DNA of 40,686 nucleotides. It comes from an uncultured archaeon (lineage in GTDB: Archaea > Thermoplasmatota > E2 > DHVEG-1). Position 1 is the first letter of the stretch. Every line of letters begins with the position of its first letter. The notes under the pieces are model-generated. The model was not told where the DNA came from and ran no database searches. It was given only the letters and a program-made list of their open reading frames with translations. Position numbers and translations under genes: made by a program. The stretch covers positions 1-40,686 of the forward strand of contig CABMCU010000007.1 in NCBI GenBank assembly GCA_902384685.1, in the 5' to 3' direction. Positions 6,580-16,398 of the stretch are shown here, in pieces.

Positions 6580-8394
6580 TTAGGTGATAATAATCGTCTT
6601 GGAAATCGAATCAATTTGGCCGTTTTCATTTGTTATAGTAAGTCTCACGTTATAAGAACCTGGATTCCTATATATATGGCTTGCTTGATTTATTTGGTTA
6701 GATCCATAGATAATTCCGTTATTGCGTCCCATTGAATCGTAGGCGATTTTTCCGTTATCATTCATCATCCACCAACTCACAAGACCATCGGTAGTAATAT
6801 TTCCATTGTAGTTCTTCTGTATTTCTGTTCCATTTAGGGTGCGGTTATAAATCCTCATGTCTTTAATAGAGCCATTGAAAGCTTCTGACCAAACTGGAGG
6901 AGCCATTGCTCCAATCCGTTTAGGAAACTTATTTCCCGCGGGAGTAATATTTTTACTTTGGGTTTCTTTTAGCCAACCATCTATATAGAATCCAACATTT
7001 GAACTGTTCCATGTAGCTGTCACATAATACCATGTGTATGGTTTAAAATCAGTTAAAAACGTATGCTGTTCTAGTTGAGTATTATTTGTAAGAACGAGTC
7101 GTAACATATTATTAATGATGATAAAACTTGGGTGTCTTTCTCCATAATCAGCGCTCGTTGTAAAAATTGTTCTCGTTCCAAGTAATTCTTTTGGGTAGAT
7201 CCATGCTTCGATTGTTCCTTCAACTGGTTGCATATTTGAATCATTTCCGCAATCAATATAGTTATCGATTCCGTCAAAATCTAAACCGATAGTGTTTCCG
7301 TAACTAATGTTTCTATCTCCGAAGTCCCATTTCCATTCAATAATTCTGCCTTCTGGACTTGTGGTGTTGCTTGTGAAATAGATGAGGTCATTTAAATTAG
7401 GAATTTCTGGTGAGTAGGTGAAATTTGCTTTAGGTGGTGTATGATAATAAACATTTATCCATTGATGTATTTCTCTATATGCATTGCTAATTTTTTGTTT
7501 TGCTATATCGATATAATCTTTATCTCTGTTATATTGAGGTGTTTGCATTTTATTTAACAAAAAGGTCAGTGTGAATGTGCCGTTTCTATTTATAATAAAA
7601 CTCTTGGAAGAATAATTTATATCCATATGATTTAGTGTGCAGTTAGTTTTATAAATAAACCACATATTTTGCATAGCATATTCGATTTTATTTGCTGACT
7701 CATTATAAACTTGAGTATAATTGATAAGCCATAATTCAACAGTATAATTAATAGTTTTATATTCATGGTTCATGATTTCTATGATTCTTGTAGTGTTAAC
7801 TCCATTGGTCAGATTCTTTGAGAATTTTTCTGAATTTTTATCTAACCCTACAAGGTAGAATTCTGTGAATTTTTCTCCTGTTTTTGGCATCAATATAATA
7901 TAGGAAGATAATATCACAGCTATTATTATTGAGATGATTATTACTATATTAAGCGTATAATTTAATTTATTTTGCGACTTTTGGAGAGGTAGATGAAGAG
8001 ATATCCTGAATCGTTCATCCGGACTGATTTTCATCCAGCGATACACAGCAACAAACCCAATGCTTATAATAAAAATGCAAATAGAGAACAGGACAGATTC
8101 TAAGCGTATTCCCCATGGCGTATAATTTAACACGAAACAGAAAAGGGGAACAAGAGCTATCGAAAAACCAAAGCTTAACGAAATTCTTTCTATTATATTC
8201 ATACCTTGATTGTTTTTCCGAGGAGGGAATAATGCATAAATTAGTATATACCCTGGTATGAAAAGAATGAAGGGAAAACCTAGTATAATCCTAATGAATC
8301 CCTCAATATTGAACAAGGATATCGGGACTAATATAATACTCCATAGCATACATAGAATTATATCGATTGGTAAACTCTTATATAGAATATTCAT
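6580..8394 (-). CDS. DUF1616 membrane protein with PKD and inserted LamG domain
   Basis: This 604-aa protein begins with four transmembrane helices (about 9-30, 36-55, 70-92, 100-118) of the DUF1616 type, a fifth helix at about 146-168, then an extracellular DUF1616 region (about 170-310) with LVGLDKNSEKFSKNLTNG. A PKD domain starts at about 321 (AWKWDFGD-like segment at 353-360) and is interrupted after ISYGNT (363-368) by a LamG/concanavalin-like domain (about 369-570: LDFDGIDNYIDCG, GTIEAWIYP, DMRIYNRTLNGTEI). It resumes with SHIYRNPGSYNVRLTITNENG and ends at 604. LamG domains bind sugars, so this is probably an envelope-anchored glycan-binding protein. Over fifteen sequons suggest heavy N-glycosylation. 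The ATG at 8394 is followed by MNILYK and then the first helix. Confidence 0.8.
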   Translation of the reverse strand: MNILYKSLPIDIILCMLWSIILVPISLFNIEGFIRIILGFPFILFIPGYILIYALFPPRKNNQGMNIIERISLSFGFSIALVPLFCFVLNYTPWGIRLESVLFSICIFIISIGFVAVYRWMKISPDERFRISLHLPLQKSQNKLNYTLNIVIIISIIIAVILSSYIILMPKTGEKFTEFYLVGLDKNSEKFSKNLTNGVNTTRIIEIMNHEYKTINYTVELWLINYTQVYNESANKIEYAMQNMWFIYKTNCTLNHMDINYSSKSFIINRNGTFTLTFLLNKMQTPQYNRDKDYIDIAKQKISNAYREIHQWINVYYHTPPKANFTYSPEIPNLNDLIYFTSNTTSPEGRIIEWKWDFGDRNISYGNTIGLDFDGIDNYIDCGNDSNMQPVEGTIEAWIYPKELLGTRTIFTTSADYGERHPSFIIINNMLRLVLTNNTQLEQHTFLTDFKPYTWYYVTATWNSSNVGFYIDGWLKETQSKNITPAGNKFPKRIGAMAPPVWSEAFNGSIKDMRIYNRTLNGTEIQKNYNGNITTDGLVSWWMMNDNGKIAYDSMGRNNGIIYGSNQINQASHIYRNPGSYNVRLTITNENGQIDSISKTIIIT

Positions 8395-8752
8395 TTATTC
8401 ATGGTAAATGTGATAGATATTTAATATTTTTTTCTAATAATTGGTATTAAGATTAAAAACTATAGACTGATGAAGACAACAGTTATTTTAGTATTAAAAA
8501 TAATCAAATTCTCAACTAACTTTCATTCGATGAAAAAGAACTTTTATAAATAAAAACGATAGATTAAAAAAAAGTTTCTCTATATTATTTCTCTAATTTT
8601 TATTTTATAAATCTATAATTCTTTTTTAAAAACGAAGATTTTTATATGATTCTACTATTTTCAATATGCCTATATAATACTCCAAACTTTCCTTCCAATG
8701 TTATCAATATTATATAAGAATTCAAAAAATCAATGATTAAACTTGTGTAAAT
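8395..8752. other. Divergent intergenic region, AT-rich
   Basis: About 360 bases between the divergent DUF1616 and flippase genes. It is very AT-rich with several TATA-like runs (for example TTATATAAG at about 8711-8719 ahead of the flippase). I see no ORF, hairpin or repeat that stands out. Confidence 0.3.
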
Positions 8753-10291
8753 ATGTCTACCGATATAGAAAAATCACTGGGAACCGTTGCAAAGGGGGCA
8801 GGTGTAATATTTCTTGGTTTGATATTTGGTAACTTGCTAGGTATAATAAATCAATCTTTGTTAGGAAGATTTTTAGGAGTCGATATATATGGGACATTTA
8901 ATTTAGCTTTCTCTCTGGTGACTATTGCTTCAGATATTGCGGTATTTGGTTTATTAGGGGGTTTATCTCGTTTTATACCCTTTCATTTGAAAAAAAGAGA
9001 AAAGGATATTGTAAAAAGTTCCATCAATTTTAGTTTTAGATTTGTATTGTGTACAAGTATATTAATTGGGATTATCTTGTATGTTTTGTCTGGGTATTTA
9101 TCAGTTAATATTTTCAAAGAAAATAATCTTGATATGATATTAAAATATTTACTAATTAGTATACCTCTCCTTTCTCTAGCAACTATCCTAGGAGCAATAA
9201 TAAGAGGATTTAAGGCAGTAAAATACAAAGTAGTTGTCAATGATATCGGTATGAGTCTAAGTAAAGTAATTATTTTCATTTTATTCGTCGGGATTGGTTA
9301 TACGTTATTCGGAGCTATTGCTGCGTATATCTTAGCATTAATTTTCGTAATATTTACTTCAATGATTATTTTTAGAAAAAAATTATTCCCTGATCATTCA
9401 ATTTATAAAAATGTTCCAATCGCAAAAAATTTACTTGCTTTCTCATGGCCCCTCGCGCTTACCGGAATAACAAATCTTTTTGCCACTAAAACAGATGTCC
9501 TTTTTATAGGGTTTTATTTAACTTCTAAAGATATAGGTATTTATATGTCTGCTTTAGTAATTGGTTCATCTTTAATATTTGTAGGCACTGCTTATGAATA
9601 TATTTTTTTACCTGTTGTCTCAGAGCTTTATGCAGAAAAAAAAATAAGTGACCTAAAGATTCTTTTCAAATCGGCATCAAAATGGATGTTTTTATCAATT
9701 TTAATAATATTATTATATATAATATTATTCCCAAAAGAAATTATCACTCTGCTATATGGAGCTGAATATTCAGAGGGTTTCTTAGCTCTGATTATTTTAT
9801 CATTTGGTATTTCTATGAACGCATTTACAGGTTTGACTGGAAATATGTTGGTTGCAGGCGGTTATACAAAATTAAATCTAGTAACAACAGTTATTGGTGC
9901 AATTGTTAACTTATCCTTAGATATTTTATTAATCCCGATTCTTGGTATTATAGGTGCTGCTATCGCCACCAGTGTTTCTTATTCTGCTAGTAATATTTTT
10001 TCTTTACTATTTGTTTATAAAACTTCAAAAATACACCCCTATAACATGTCGTATCTAAAAATGATATTAGTGAGTATTGGAGTCCTGATCATTATCTATC
10101 TAATAAAGACTTATATTGCTAGCTTTTTGTATTGGCCAATAATGATTATATTACTTGGTTCTCTGATGTTATTTTTATTTATTGGGCTCTTACTTCTCAC
10201 TCATGTTTTAGATGAAAATGATAAATTTATTTTAAGTATCATTGAAAAAAAATTAGGTATAAAACTTAATTTTATCCGGAAATATATTTAA
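8753..10291 (+). CDS. Oligosaccharide flippase (Wzx/RfbX, MOP superfamily)
   Basis: This 512-aa polytopic protein of the polysaccharide-biosynthesis (PF01943-like) branch of the MATE/MOP superfamily has about 12-14 predicted helices. It shows the typical N-terminal pattern GTVAKGAGVIFLGLIFGNLLG followed by LGRFLG-DIYGTFNLAF, the central FSWPLALTGITNLF segment, and a late GLTGNMLVAGGYTKLNL motif. The family moves lipid-linked oligosaccharides across the membrane to the outside. Here it is the obvious exit step for the surrounding glycosyltransferases. It stands alone on the plus strand and converges on the deacetylase at 10342. The start is the ATG at 8753; no strong Shine-Dalgarno site is visible. 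Confidence 0.9.
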   Translation: MSTDIEKSLGTVAKGAGVIFLGLIFGNLLGIINQSLLGRFLGVDIYGTFNLAFSLVTIASDIAVFGLLGGLSRFIPFHLKKREKDIVKSSINFSFRFVLCTSILIGIILYVLSGYLSVNIFKENNLDMILKYLLISIPLLSLATILGAIIRGFKAVKYKVVVNDIGMSLSKVIIFILFVGIGYTLFGAIAAYILALIFVIFTSMIIFRKKLFPDHSIYKNVPIAKNLLAFSWPLALTGITNLFATKTDVLFIGFYLTSKDIGIYMSALVIGSSLIFVGTAYEYIFLPVVSELYAEKKISDLKILFKSASKWMFLSILIILLYIILFPKEIITLLYGAEYSEGFLALIILSFGISMNAFTGLTGNMLVAGGYTKLNLVTTVIGAIVNLSLDILLIPILGIIGAAIATSVSYSASNIFSLLFVYKTSKIHPYNMSYLKMILVSIGVLIIIYLIKTYIASFLYWPIMIILLGSLMLFLFIGLLLLTHVLDENDKFILSIIEKKLGIKLNFIRKYI

Positions 10292-10341
10292 ATCGTTCAG
10301 AATTTTTACATGTATATACTGGTAATTTCAAAGATGTTATT

Positions 10342-11556
10342 TTAAAGGGATAATTTAATTGTATAAAATAGTTTAACTCCAATTAGAATGATTCTGCTGA
10401 GGGGGGCAATAATTTTTTTCTTTTGATACGAATATATTGTAAGAAGAAATAAAAAACCATTTTTATACTTGATTTTAATCTCAGATCCAGTTTTTCCATT
10501 CCAATATAAACCAGGTCCAATTCTTTTTATTCTGGAGGGATTTTCTCCTGGTAAATTTTTCAGAGTTTTCCGTATATTATCTAAATCTCTACCAGTTGTT
10601 GATGATAGATAACCAATTTCTGAGGCAATGTTTAAAGCTGTGGTTGTAACCGCCCCTCCAGGCCAACATAAAAATTTAACTTTTTTATCAAGTTTTGTTT
10701 CAATAATATTTTTTGATACTTGTAGCTCATAAAAAATTCGTTTTTCATATTCTTCTTCTGATTCATATCTTTCCTCTAGTTGATTTTTTTCCTTGTATTT
10801 TCCTACAATCTCAAATAATTCTTTTCTCCAATTTTCAGATCTGAAAAAATCATTGCCACCTTTTTGTGTTACATAATTTATCATGTATTCATTCAGATTT
10901 TTATCAGGAAAAAAACGTTTTATTCCAATGGCTCTACCAGATTCATACACAGGTTGTCCGTATCTTACAATTTTTTTATTATCCATTTGTAAAAAGGGTT
11001 TTTCGGTTGGATTTTCATTCCATGTCATCCAAATGTATGAATCGTCAGGATTTCGAAAATCAATAATATTATTATTAATTGGGTACCATGTATGGGACAT
11101 AGTATGCGATTGTATGTCTACAAACCCTTCAGTCTCCATTTTCCGCAGCTCGTTCCAGGATAAATAACCACTAGTTTCTAACTCATCAAGTTTTACATCT
11201 TTTTTCCACACATCATCTAAATTTTTCCTAATGATATTTCTAGGATCAATAAATTCAGGATTGACATAAATTGTAGCTTGAAAACCATATTTTTTCAGTA
11301 AAGGATAAGCAAATACCCAATTGTCTAAATAGCTATCATCAAAAGTAAGGATAATCGAATTCTTTGGTAATCTTACGCCATTTTTCATGTAGTCATATAA
11401 GTGTTGTAAAGAGATAGTATGAAATTTTTTTTTTTGCATCCATCTTAATTGATTCTCAAAAATCGGATAAGGGCAAATCAAGTTATTCCATTGCCACATA
11501 TTGTTTTGAATTCCAATACTATGATACATAATTACAGGTACACCTGGCTTATCCAT
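10342..11556 (-). CDS. Polysaccharide deacetylase (NodB homology)
   Basis: This 404-aa protein lacks a signal peptide. It opens with VPVIMYHSIG (6-15), has the metal/catalytic motif TFDDSY (71-76) and the zinc-binding SHTMSH (150-155; His151, His155), and a WPGG segment in the later barrel. The family removes N- or O-acetyl groups from sugars. A long insertion (about 160-280) and a hydrophobic C-terminal tail (about 368-400) set it apart from the two other deacetylases here and may tether it to the membrane. It is the last gene of the minus operon GT-C, GT4, epimerase remnant, deacetylase. The start at 11556 is supported by GAGGAGT upstream. Confidence 0.88.
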   Translation of the reverse strand: MDKPGVPVIMYHSIGIQNNMWQWNNLICPYPIFENQLRWMQKKKFHTISLQHLYDYMKNGVRLPKNSIILTFDDSYLDNWVFAYPLLKKYGFQATIYVNPEFIDPRNIIRKNLDDVWKKDVKLDELETSGYLSWNELRKMETEGFVDIQSHTMSHTWYPINNNIIDFRNPDDSYIWMTWNENPTEKPFLQMDNKKIVRYGQPVYESGRAIGIKRFFPDKNLNEYMINYVTQKGGNDFFRSENWRKELFEIVGKYKEKNQLEERYESEEEYEKRIFYELQVSKNIIETKLDKKVKFLCWPGGAVTTTALNIASEIGYLSSTTGRDLDNIRKTLKNLPGENPSRIKRIGPGLYWNGKTGSEIKIKYKNGFLFLLTIYSYQKKKIIAPLSRIILIGVKLFYTIKLSL

Positions 11557-11585
11557 TTCATACTCCTCGAGAACAAACAGAATAA

Positions 11586-11829
11586 TTATAACATTAATAA
11601 TTTTTCAATTTCTTTTTTCGGATCAATTTTTGGTTTCCAACCCAACAACTTCTTTGCTAATTTTCCTTGATTTATTAGGCAGTATCTCTATTAATCTAAA
11701 ATTATTTTGGGAATTATATCTAACGAATGTAGTGACTTCCGCCCCTAGATATACGAATTTTTCTATTAAATGACTGCCTATAAAATCGCCGGCTCCGGTT
11801 ACTAAAATTTTTTTATTTCTTAAAGTCAT
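11586..11829 (-). pseudogene. NAD-dependent epimerase/dehydratase remnant, middle deleted
   Basis: The N-terminal part (ATG at 11829) is the Rossmann start of an extended-SDR nucleotide-sugar epimerase: KKILVTGAGDFIGSHLIEKF. The third Gly of the TGxxGxxG motif is Asp15. After about 50 codons the frame runs into unrelated residues and stops at 11623. In another frame the same DNA (about 11672 down to 11586) encodes a family-typical C-terminus, KLAKKLLGWKPKIDPKKEIEKLL. About 240 codons between the two ends are missing, so one internal deletion with a frame change has destroyed the gene. It sits in the minus operon between a GT4 gene and a deacetylase. It would have made a sugar precursor. Confidence 0.75.
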
Positions 11830-11881
11830 TAAATCATTACCTGAATATTTTCAAGTTTATTAATATCTTTGCTGAATTCAT

Positions 11882-12988
11882 CTATTTTAATGAAGATGCA
11901 TAAATTTGTATTAATTTTTTTAACCATTCATCATAGTTAAAATGTTTATTGTAATAATTCTCTGATTTCCTACTAAAATCTAGGCGTAAATTTTCGTTAT
12001 CAATTAATAACATTAATTTATTTTTAAGAGCATCTTGATTATCAACCGGAAAGAGTAATCCATTATCACCATCGGTTATAATATTATTTATACCTTTGGT
12101 ATCCGATCCGATTATCGCGAGACCGTTATACATTGCTTCAAAAAGGGAGATGGATTGCGCTTCAAAATGAGATGGAATAACATAGATATCAGACATCTTT
12201 AAATATTCTAACTTTTGTTTCTCATTTATATAACCTAAAAATTTTATATATTCTTTAAATCCCATCAAATCTACTCTTTCATCTAAAGATTTCTTTAAAG
12301 GTCCATTACCACAAATTATTAATTTAACTTTTTTATTTTCTACATATTCCAACCCCAAATTCATAAAAGCATTAATAAGATTATCAATTCCTTTAATTTT
12401 TTTAATTGCACCCAGATAAAGAATAATTATATTATTTTTTAAATTATATTTCTGTAATAACTCAATTTTGTTTTCCTGTGAATGTTTAAAAGGTATTAAA
12501 TTCGGCATAACAATTATTTTTTTTTTGCTACGTTTTTCATATTCTGTTTTTATATTTTCAGAAACAGCAATAATAGTATCAGCACTTTGAAAAAAAAGTT
12601 GTTGTATTTTTTTTCTCGTCCAGGTATACATTCCTCCCCCATGAATAAAGATGACGTAAGGTATTTTATAATTTTTATAAGCAAGATATATAGGAAAAGC
12701 AAACTGTGAATTACTAGTATAGGGGACGTGGATAACATCAATTTGATGTTTCAATTTTTTAAGTGCTAAGAGAGTATGAAAAATCATAGTTGGAACAACA
12801 AATAGTAATGATCGTCTCGATAATTTTACGTTAGTAATATTTTCATTTTTCCAATCATATTCAAACCATGTAAAAACCCATATTTTATGTCCTTGAGCAG
12901 CAAGTTCCTGCATAAGGTGATAATTAAAAAACTCAACACCACCATCGCAATGTGGATATATAGCTGGGGAAATAATAGCAATGTTCAC
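11882..12988 (-). CDS. Glycosyltransferase family 4
   Basis: This 368-aa retaining GT-B glycosyltransferase has the N-terminal half opening MNIAIISPAIYPHCDGGVE, where the Gly-rich acceptor loop is typical of GT4. The C-terminal half has YLGAIKKIKGIDNLINAF, and the EX7E motif is Glu276 and Glu284 (HFEAQSISLFEAMYNG), followed by SDTKGINNIITDGDNGLLF. It transfers a sugar from a nucleotide donor to a lipid-linked or glycan acceptor on the cytoplasmic face. The gene starts 4 bases after the stop of the GT-C-like membrane protein, so the two are cotranscribed and probably act on one glycan. The donor cannot be read from sequence. Confidence 0.9.
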   Translation of the reverse strand: MNIAIISPAIYPHCDGGVEFFNYHLMQELAAQGHKIWVFTWFEYDWKNENITNVKLSRRSLLFVVPTMIFHTLLALKKLKHQIDVIHVPYTSNSQFAFPIYLAYKNYKIPYVIFIHGGGMYTWTRKKIQQLFFQSADTIIAVSENIKTEYEKRSKKKIIVMPNLIPFKHSQENKIELLQKYNLKNNIIILYLGAIKKIKGIDNLINAFMNLGLEYVENKKVKLIICGNGPLKKSLDERVDLMGFKEYIKFLGYINEKQKLEYLKMSDIYVIPSHFEAQSISLFEAMYNGLAIIGSDTKGINNIITDGDNGLLFPVDNQDALKNKLMLLIDNENLRLDFSRKSENYYNKHFNYDEWLKKLIQIYASSLK

Positions 12989-12992
12989 CTAA

Positions 12993-14753
12993 TTAAACTC
13001 CTTTCAATATATAAATACTACCAAGATCATAGAATTTATCAATATTTTTTTTATCTTTATAAGATAAAATCTCATTAATTATATTGTACTGTTCTTCCGA
13101 TTTTATTTTTAAATTTTCTCTTTGATTTAACAAGGGTATCTCATTTATCACGGCTAAGGTAGAAGAATTGTGAGTATAAACCATTTTATTAAGATCTAAT
13201 CCCCCTATCCTCTGTGGAATTCCTTGTATATCGTAAACAGCTGCAACTATACTTGGATATCCATAATATAATTTAGGAAAATTAATTTTTTCTGCAATTA
13301 AATATTCTTTTTCTGTAACGACACTACCATCGGTAACCACTTTACCTGTATAGTAATCAGATTCAATATTATATAAATTAAAAATAATGAAAGAAATAAA
13401 AAAAACCATAAGTATTTTTTTTAACATTGGTTTTTTAATATTTATGAGTAATGCAATTAAAGGAAATATTCCAAATATCCATCCGTATGTTAATAGTCTA
13501 TCTGGATTTATTGATGAATTCAGGACAAAGAGTGATAAAAAACCATAACCTAAACCAAAATAGAATAATATTGAAAAAGAGATATCAGTGATTTTTTCAA
13601 TATTTTTTATAATAATTAGTTTCATTAATAAAATTAATGAAAACAGAATATGAAAGAAAAGAAAACCATAGAAAATTATTTTACCAGTTAAAGTGACTAT
13701 GGGCAATCCTAATCCTATCACACTTGAATATGAGCCAGAGATTGATGGACTAATAACGTTTTCAATATTACCTAAAATGAACATTCGAGTCCAATCACCT
13801 CCTTTGAGATAAACCCAATAAGAGATTACTGATATTAAGACAATTAATGAAATTATCTTAATATCAAAGATATCTGAAAATTCTATCTTTTTTTTAATTA
13901 ATAAACGGTAAATAAACGGGACTACAAAAGAGACAGTAAAATATACACACAAGAAAACTAATAGTATCAGACTAGCAAAGTGATGAGAAAATAAAAGAAC
14001 CGGAATTAAAAGTATTACTAAACCAATATACCGAATGTCATTTTTTCTTTTATAAATAAAAAGAGTATAAACGAATAAAATCATAATAAAAAGACCAAAA
14101 GTTTCTCTGACAAAAAGCGCATCAAAATTCACGAATTGGGGAATAAAACTAAAAAAAAGACACGACAACAAAGCATATTTTTTTTCTTTGTACGCAATAT
14201 ATGATATCAGATAGATAGGTAAAACAATAATAGATGATATAAAAGAAGGAATGTATTTTGCTATCAGCAAGATATCTATTTTTGTGATTAAAGAGACTGC
14301 ATCAGAAAAAAGATGAATCATTGGCCATCCGCTAACACCCGGCTCTATAGTGAAATGATTCGTATATAATATAGTTTTTAAAAGATTATAATCGATATAA
14401 GAATCACTTCCACGTAATCCTAAATATCCTATCTGATAAACCAGATGCAGGAAAAAATAAATAATAAAAATTTCAATAAGAACAAAAGTGTTATTTTTCA
14501 AGAAAAAAATCTGATATAAAATAGTACTAACCATTAAAAGGATTGATAACCAAAAAATTAATATAATATATTCATTCGGTAGGTGATAGAATAAATTAAC
14601 GAAAAATAGTAATGCACTCCAAATAAAAATTATTATAGATAGTTTTTGTTTTTGAGTTTCCATTATGACATTATGTTTCGCTGAATTTGTTAAAGAAATA
14701 TCATTCATCAATTGATTATCCAACCATATTTTCACTTCGATATTATTTACCAA
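12993..14753 (-). CDS. Polytopic membrane protein, GT-C glycosyltransferase-like
   Basis: This 586-aa protein has about 13 hydrophobic helices. The first periplasmic-side loop contains an acidic RGSDSYIDY motif (about 114-122), followed later by VSGWPMIHLF and FVRETFGLF. This resembles the loop-1 Asp and helix pattern of GT-C enzymes that use polyprenyl-phosphate sugars. The C-terminal 150 residues form a soluble domain. I cannot place it in a named GT family, so an O-antigen-polymerase-like or other membrane role remains possible. The longest frame begins at a TTG (14753); an in-frame ATG at 14708 or 14663 is equally likely, because the first helix begins only after the second. It is cotranscribed with the GT4 at 12988. 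Confidence 0.65.
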   Translation of the reverse strand: MVNNIEVKIWLDNQLMNDISLTNSAKHNVIMETQKQKLSIIIFIWSALLFFVNLFYHLPNEYIILIFWLSILLMVSTILYQIFFLKNNTFVLIEIFIIYFFLHLVYQIGYLGLRGSDSYIDYNLLKTILYTNHFTIEPGVSGWPMIHLFSDAVSLITKIDILLIAKYIPSFISSIIVLPIYLISYIAYKEKKYALLSCLFFSFIPQFVNFDALFVRETFGLFIMILFVYTLFIYKRKNDIRYIGLVILLIPVLLFSHHFASLILLVFLCVYFTVSFVVPFIYRLLIKKKIEFSDIFDIKIISLIVLISVISYWVYLKGGDWTRMFILGNIENVISPSISGSYSSVIGLGLPIVTLTGKIIFYGFLFFHILFSLILLMKLIIIKNIEKITDISFSILFYFGLGYGFLSLFVLNSSINPDRLLTYGWIFGIFPLIALLINIKKPMLKKILMVFFISFIIFNLYNIESDYYTGKVVTDGSVVTEKEYLIAEKINFPKLYYGYPSIVAAVYDIQGIPQRIGGLDLNKMVYTHNSSTLAVINEIPLLNQRENLKIKSEEQYNIINEILSYKDKKNIDKFYDLGSIYILKGV

Positions 14754-15147
14754 TTCAACTATTTTTCTACTTTTTAATGAATATGATTATCAATCAATTG
14801 AAATTGTTTTTATCAGAACTAGAAAATCTATGTACAGTAATTTTAGATATTTTTTAATGTATTATTGATCTATTTGTCTCGAGGATATATGAGAGATTGA
14901 CGATTGTTTTTGTAGAAAATAGGCCAGATATGTTATTATTCAGATTAAATGACAGCCCCTCTGTAAAAAGGTGGCATTTTATATCGCACAAAATGTTTAA
15001 GAAAAATTTATCAATAAAATATATTAGAGTTGTTTATGTGTATGTAATACTTTCAGTTCTTTATAGTCGCACATTATTTCCTATCGCAACCGAAAAAAAT
15101 CTTTATATCCTCAAATATATTAGATAAAGTTAAAAGGTAAAAAGAAA
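14754..15147. other. Divergent intergenic region
   Basis: AT-rich region between the GT-C-like gene and the deacetylase at 15148. A TTG-started 76-codon frame (14897-15127) has no ribosome-binding site and no recognisable product, and I do not count it. AAAGGT lies ahead of the ATG at 15148. Confidence 0.3.
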
Positions 15148-16185
15148 ATGATATTTAAAAAAATATTTATTTTTATTAAAATTTTTGATATATTCGGTAT
15201 TAATTCATTTTTTAGACAATTAAATAGGAAGAAATGTATTATTTTATGGTACCATGGAATATGTGAAGATAGTGATAATGATCTAGAAGATTATGATGAA
15301 AGGCACATTCAAAAATCAATATTTCGACAACAATTAAGATTTTTAAAACAAAAAGGGTATATATTTATGACAATGTCTGAGTTAATAGACACATATAAAA
15401 ATAAAAGAAAATTGGGAAAAATAGTAGTTTTAACCTTTGATGACGGCTTTCGAAATATTATTACACATGCATATCCCATCATGAAAGAATTTAATGCAAA
15501 AGGATGTGTATATCTGGTATCTGGATTAGTTGGAAGCGGAAAATTATTATGGACAGATTATATTGAAACGATGATAAAGAACTCAAAAAAGGGAAAATTT
15601 GAATTTATTTTTAAAGGAGAAAAATTAGTCTATTTAATGAATGATAAAAAATCATACCAAAATACCATGCGAGATGTAAAAAATAAACTCAAAACACTTT
15701 CAAATAAAGAGAGACTTAATCATTTAAAACAGTTCAATAATATTAAAACAACAAATTTTCCAAAGAAATTTATGATTGCTGATTGGAAAGAAATACAAAG
15801 TCTAGATATGAAAATTCTCGAGGTAGGATCTCATACAAAGAACCATCCTAATCTCTCAACATTATCATCATCAGAAGAATTTGAGGAAGAACTTAAAAAC
15901 TCCAAAGATGAAATTGAAAAAATGGTTGGCTATGATATAAACCATTTTTGTTATCCAGCAGGTAAATATAATGAAGATATTATTCGATATTTAAATGAAT
16001 ATGGATATAAATCTGCAGTCACTATAACACGTGATTTTAATAATAAAAACACTAATTTGTATCAATTAAAACGCATAGAAGCTTCAGAAAATTTTTTAGA
16101 ATTTAAATTTTTAATAAGTGGAACTTGTATATTTCTTTCTAAGTGTAAATATATTTTTTTTCGAAAAAAAAATGTGAATTATTAA
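15148..16185 (+). CDS. Polysaccharide deacetylase (NodB homology)
   Basis: This 345-aa protein has IILWYHGIC (31-39), the catalytic/metal motif TFDDGF (96-101), the zinc motif GSHTKNH (227-233) and a C-terminal FCYPAGKY segment (Cys268) that forms the groove typical of the family. The N-terminus (MIFKKIFIFIKIFDIFG) is amphipathic and may associate with the membrane; there is no cleavable signal. A central insertion of about 60 residues (150-210) is lysine-rich. It probably deacetylates a lipid-linked or nascent glycan in the cytoplasm. It stands alone on the plus strand with AAAGGT as a plausible ribosome-binding site. Confidence 0.88.
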   Translation: MIFKKIFIFIKIFDIFGINSFFRQLNRKKCIILWYHGICEDSDNDLEDYDERHIQKSIFRQQLRFLKQKGYIFMTMSELIDTYKNKRKLGKIVVLTFDDGFRNIITHAYPIMKEFNAKGCVYLVSGLVGSGKLLWTDYIETMIKNSKKGKFEFIFKGEKLVYLMNDKKSYQNTMRDVKNKLKTLSNKERLNHLKQFNNIKTTNFPKKFMIADWKEIQSLDMKILEVGSHTKNHPNLSTLSSSEEFEEELKNSKDEIEKMVGYDINHFCYPAGKYNEDIIRYLNEYGYKSAVTITRDFNNKNTNLYQLKRIEASENFLEFKFLISGTCIFLSKCKYIFFRKKNVNY

Positions 16186-16398
16186 ATCTTATTATTAAAA
16201 CTTGATGTTAGACCAATAATACCTTCTTTTTAATTATAGCTGTTTGGGAGGTTATTTAATTAAGATAAAAATTCTACAGTTTCCTATCGTATGAAGAAAA
16301 GAAAGTAAAATATTTTTTAGAAAAAAATACTATATTTTAATTATTATCAAAAATTATTTATTTCATATCTAATTAATACTAGTGTCCGAACGAGAGAG

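Noticed and set aside
6377-6583. Plus-strand ORF of 68 codons between two minus-strand genes
   Set aside because: It has no ribosome-binding site, no recognisable product and AT-driven composition.
14897-15127. Plus-strand TTG-started ORF of 76 codons
   Set aside because: It has no Shine-Dalgarno site and no domain, and it lies in a very AT-rich divergent region.
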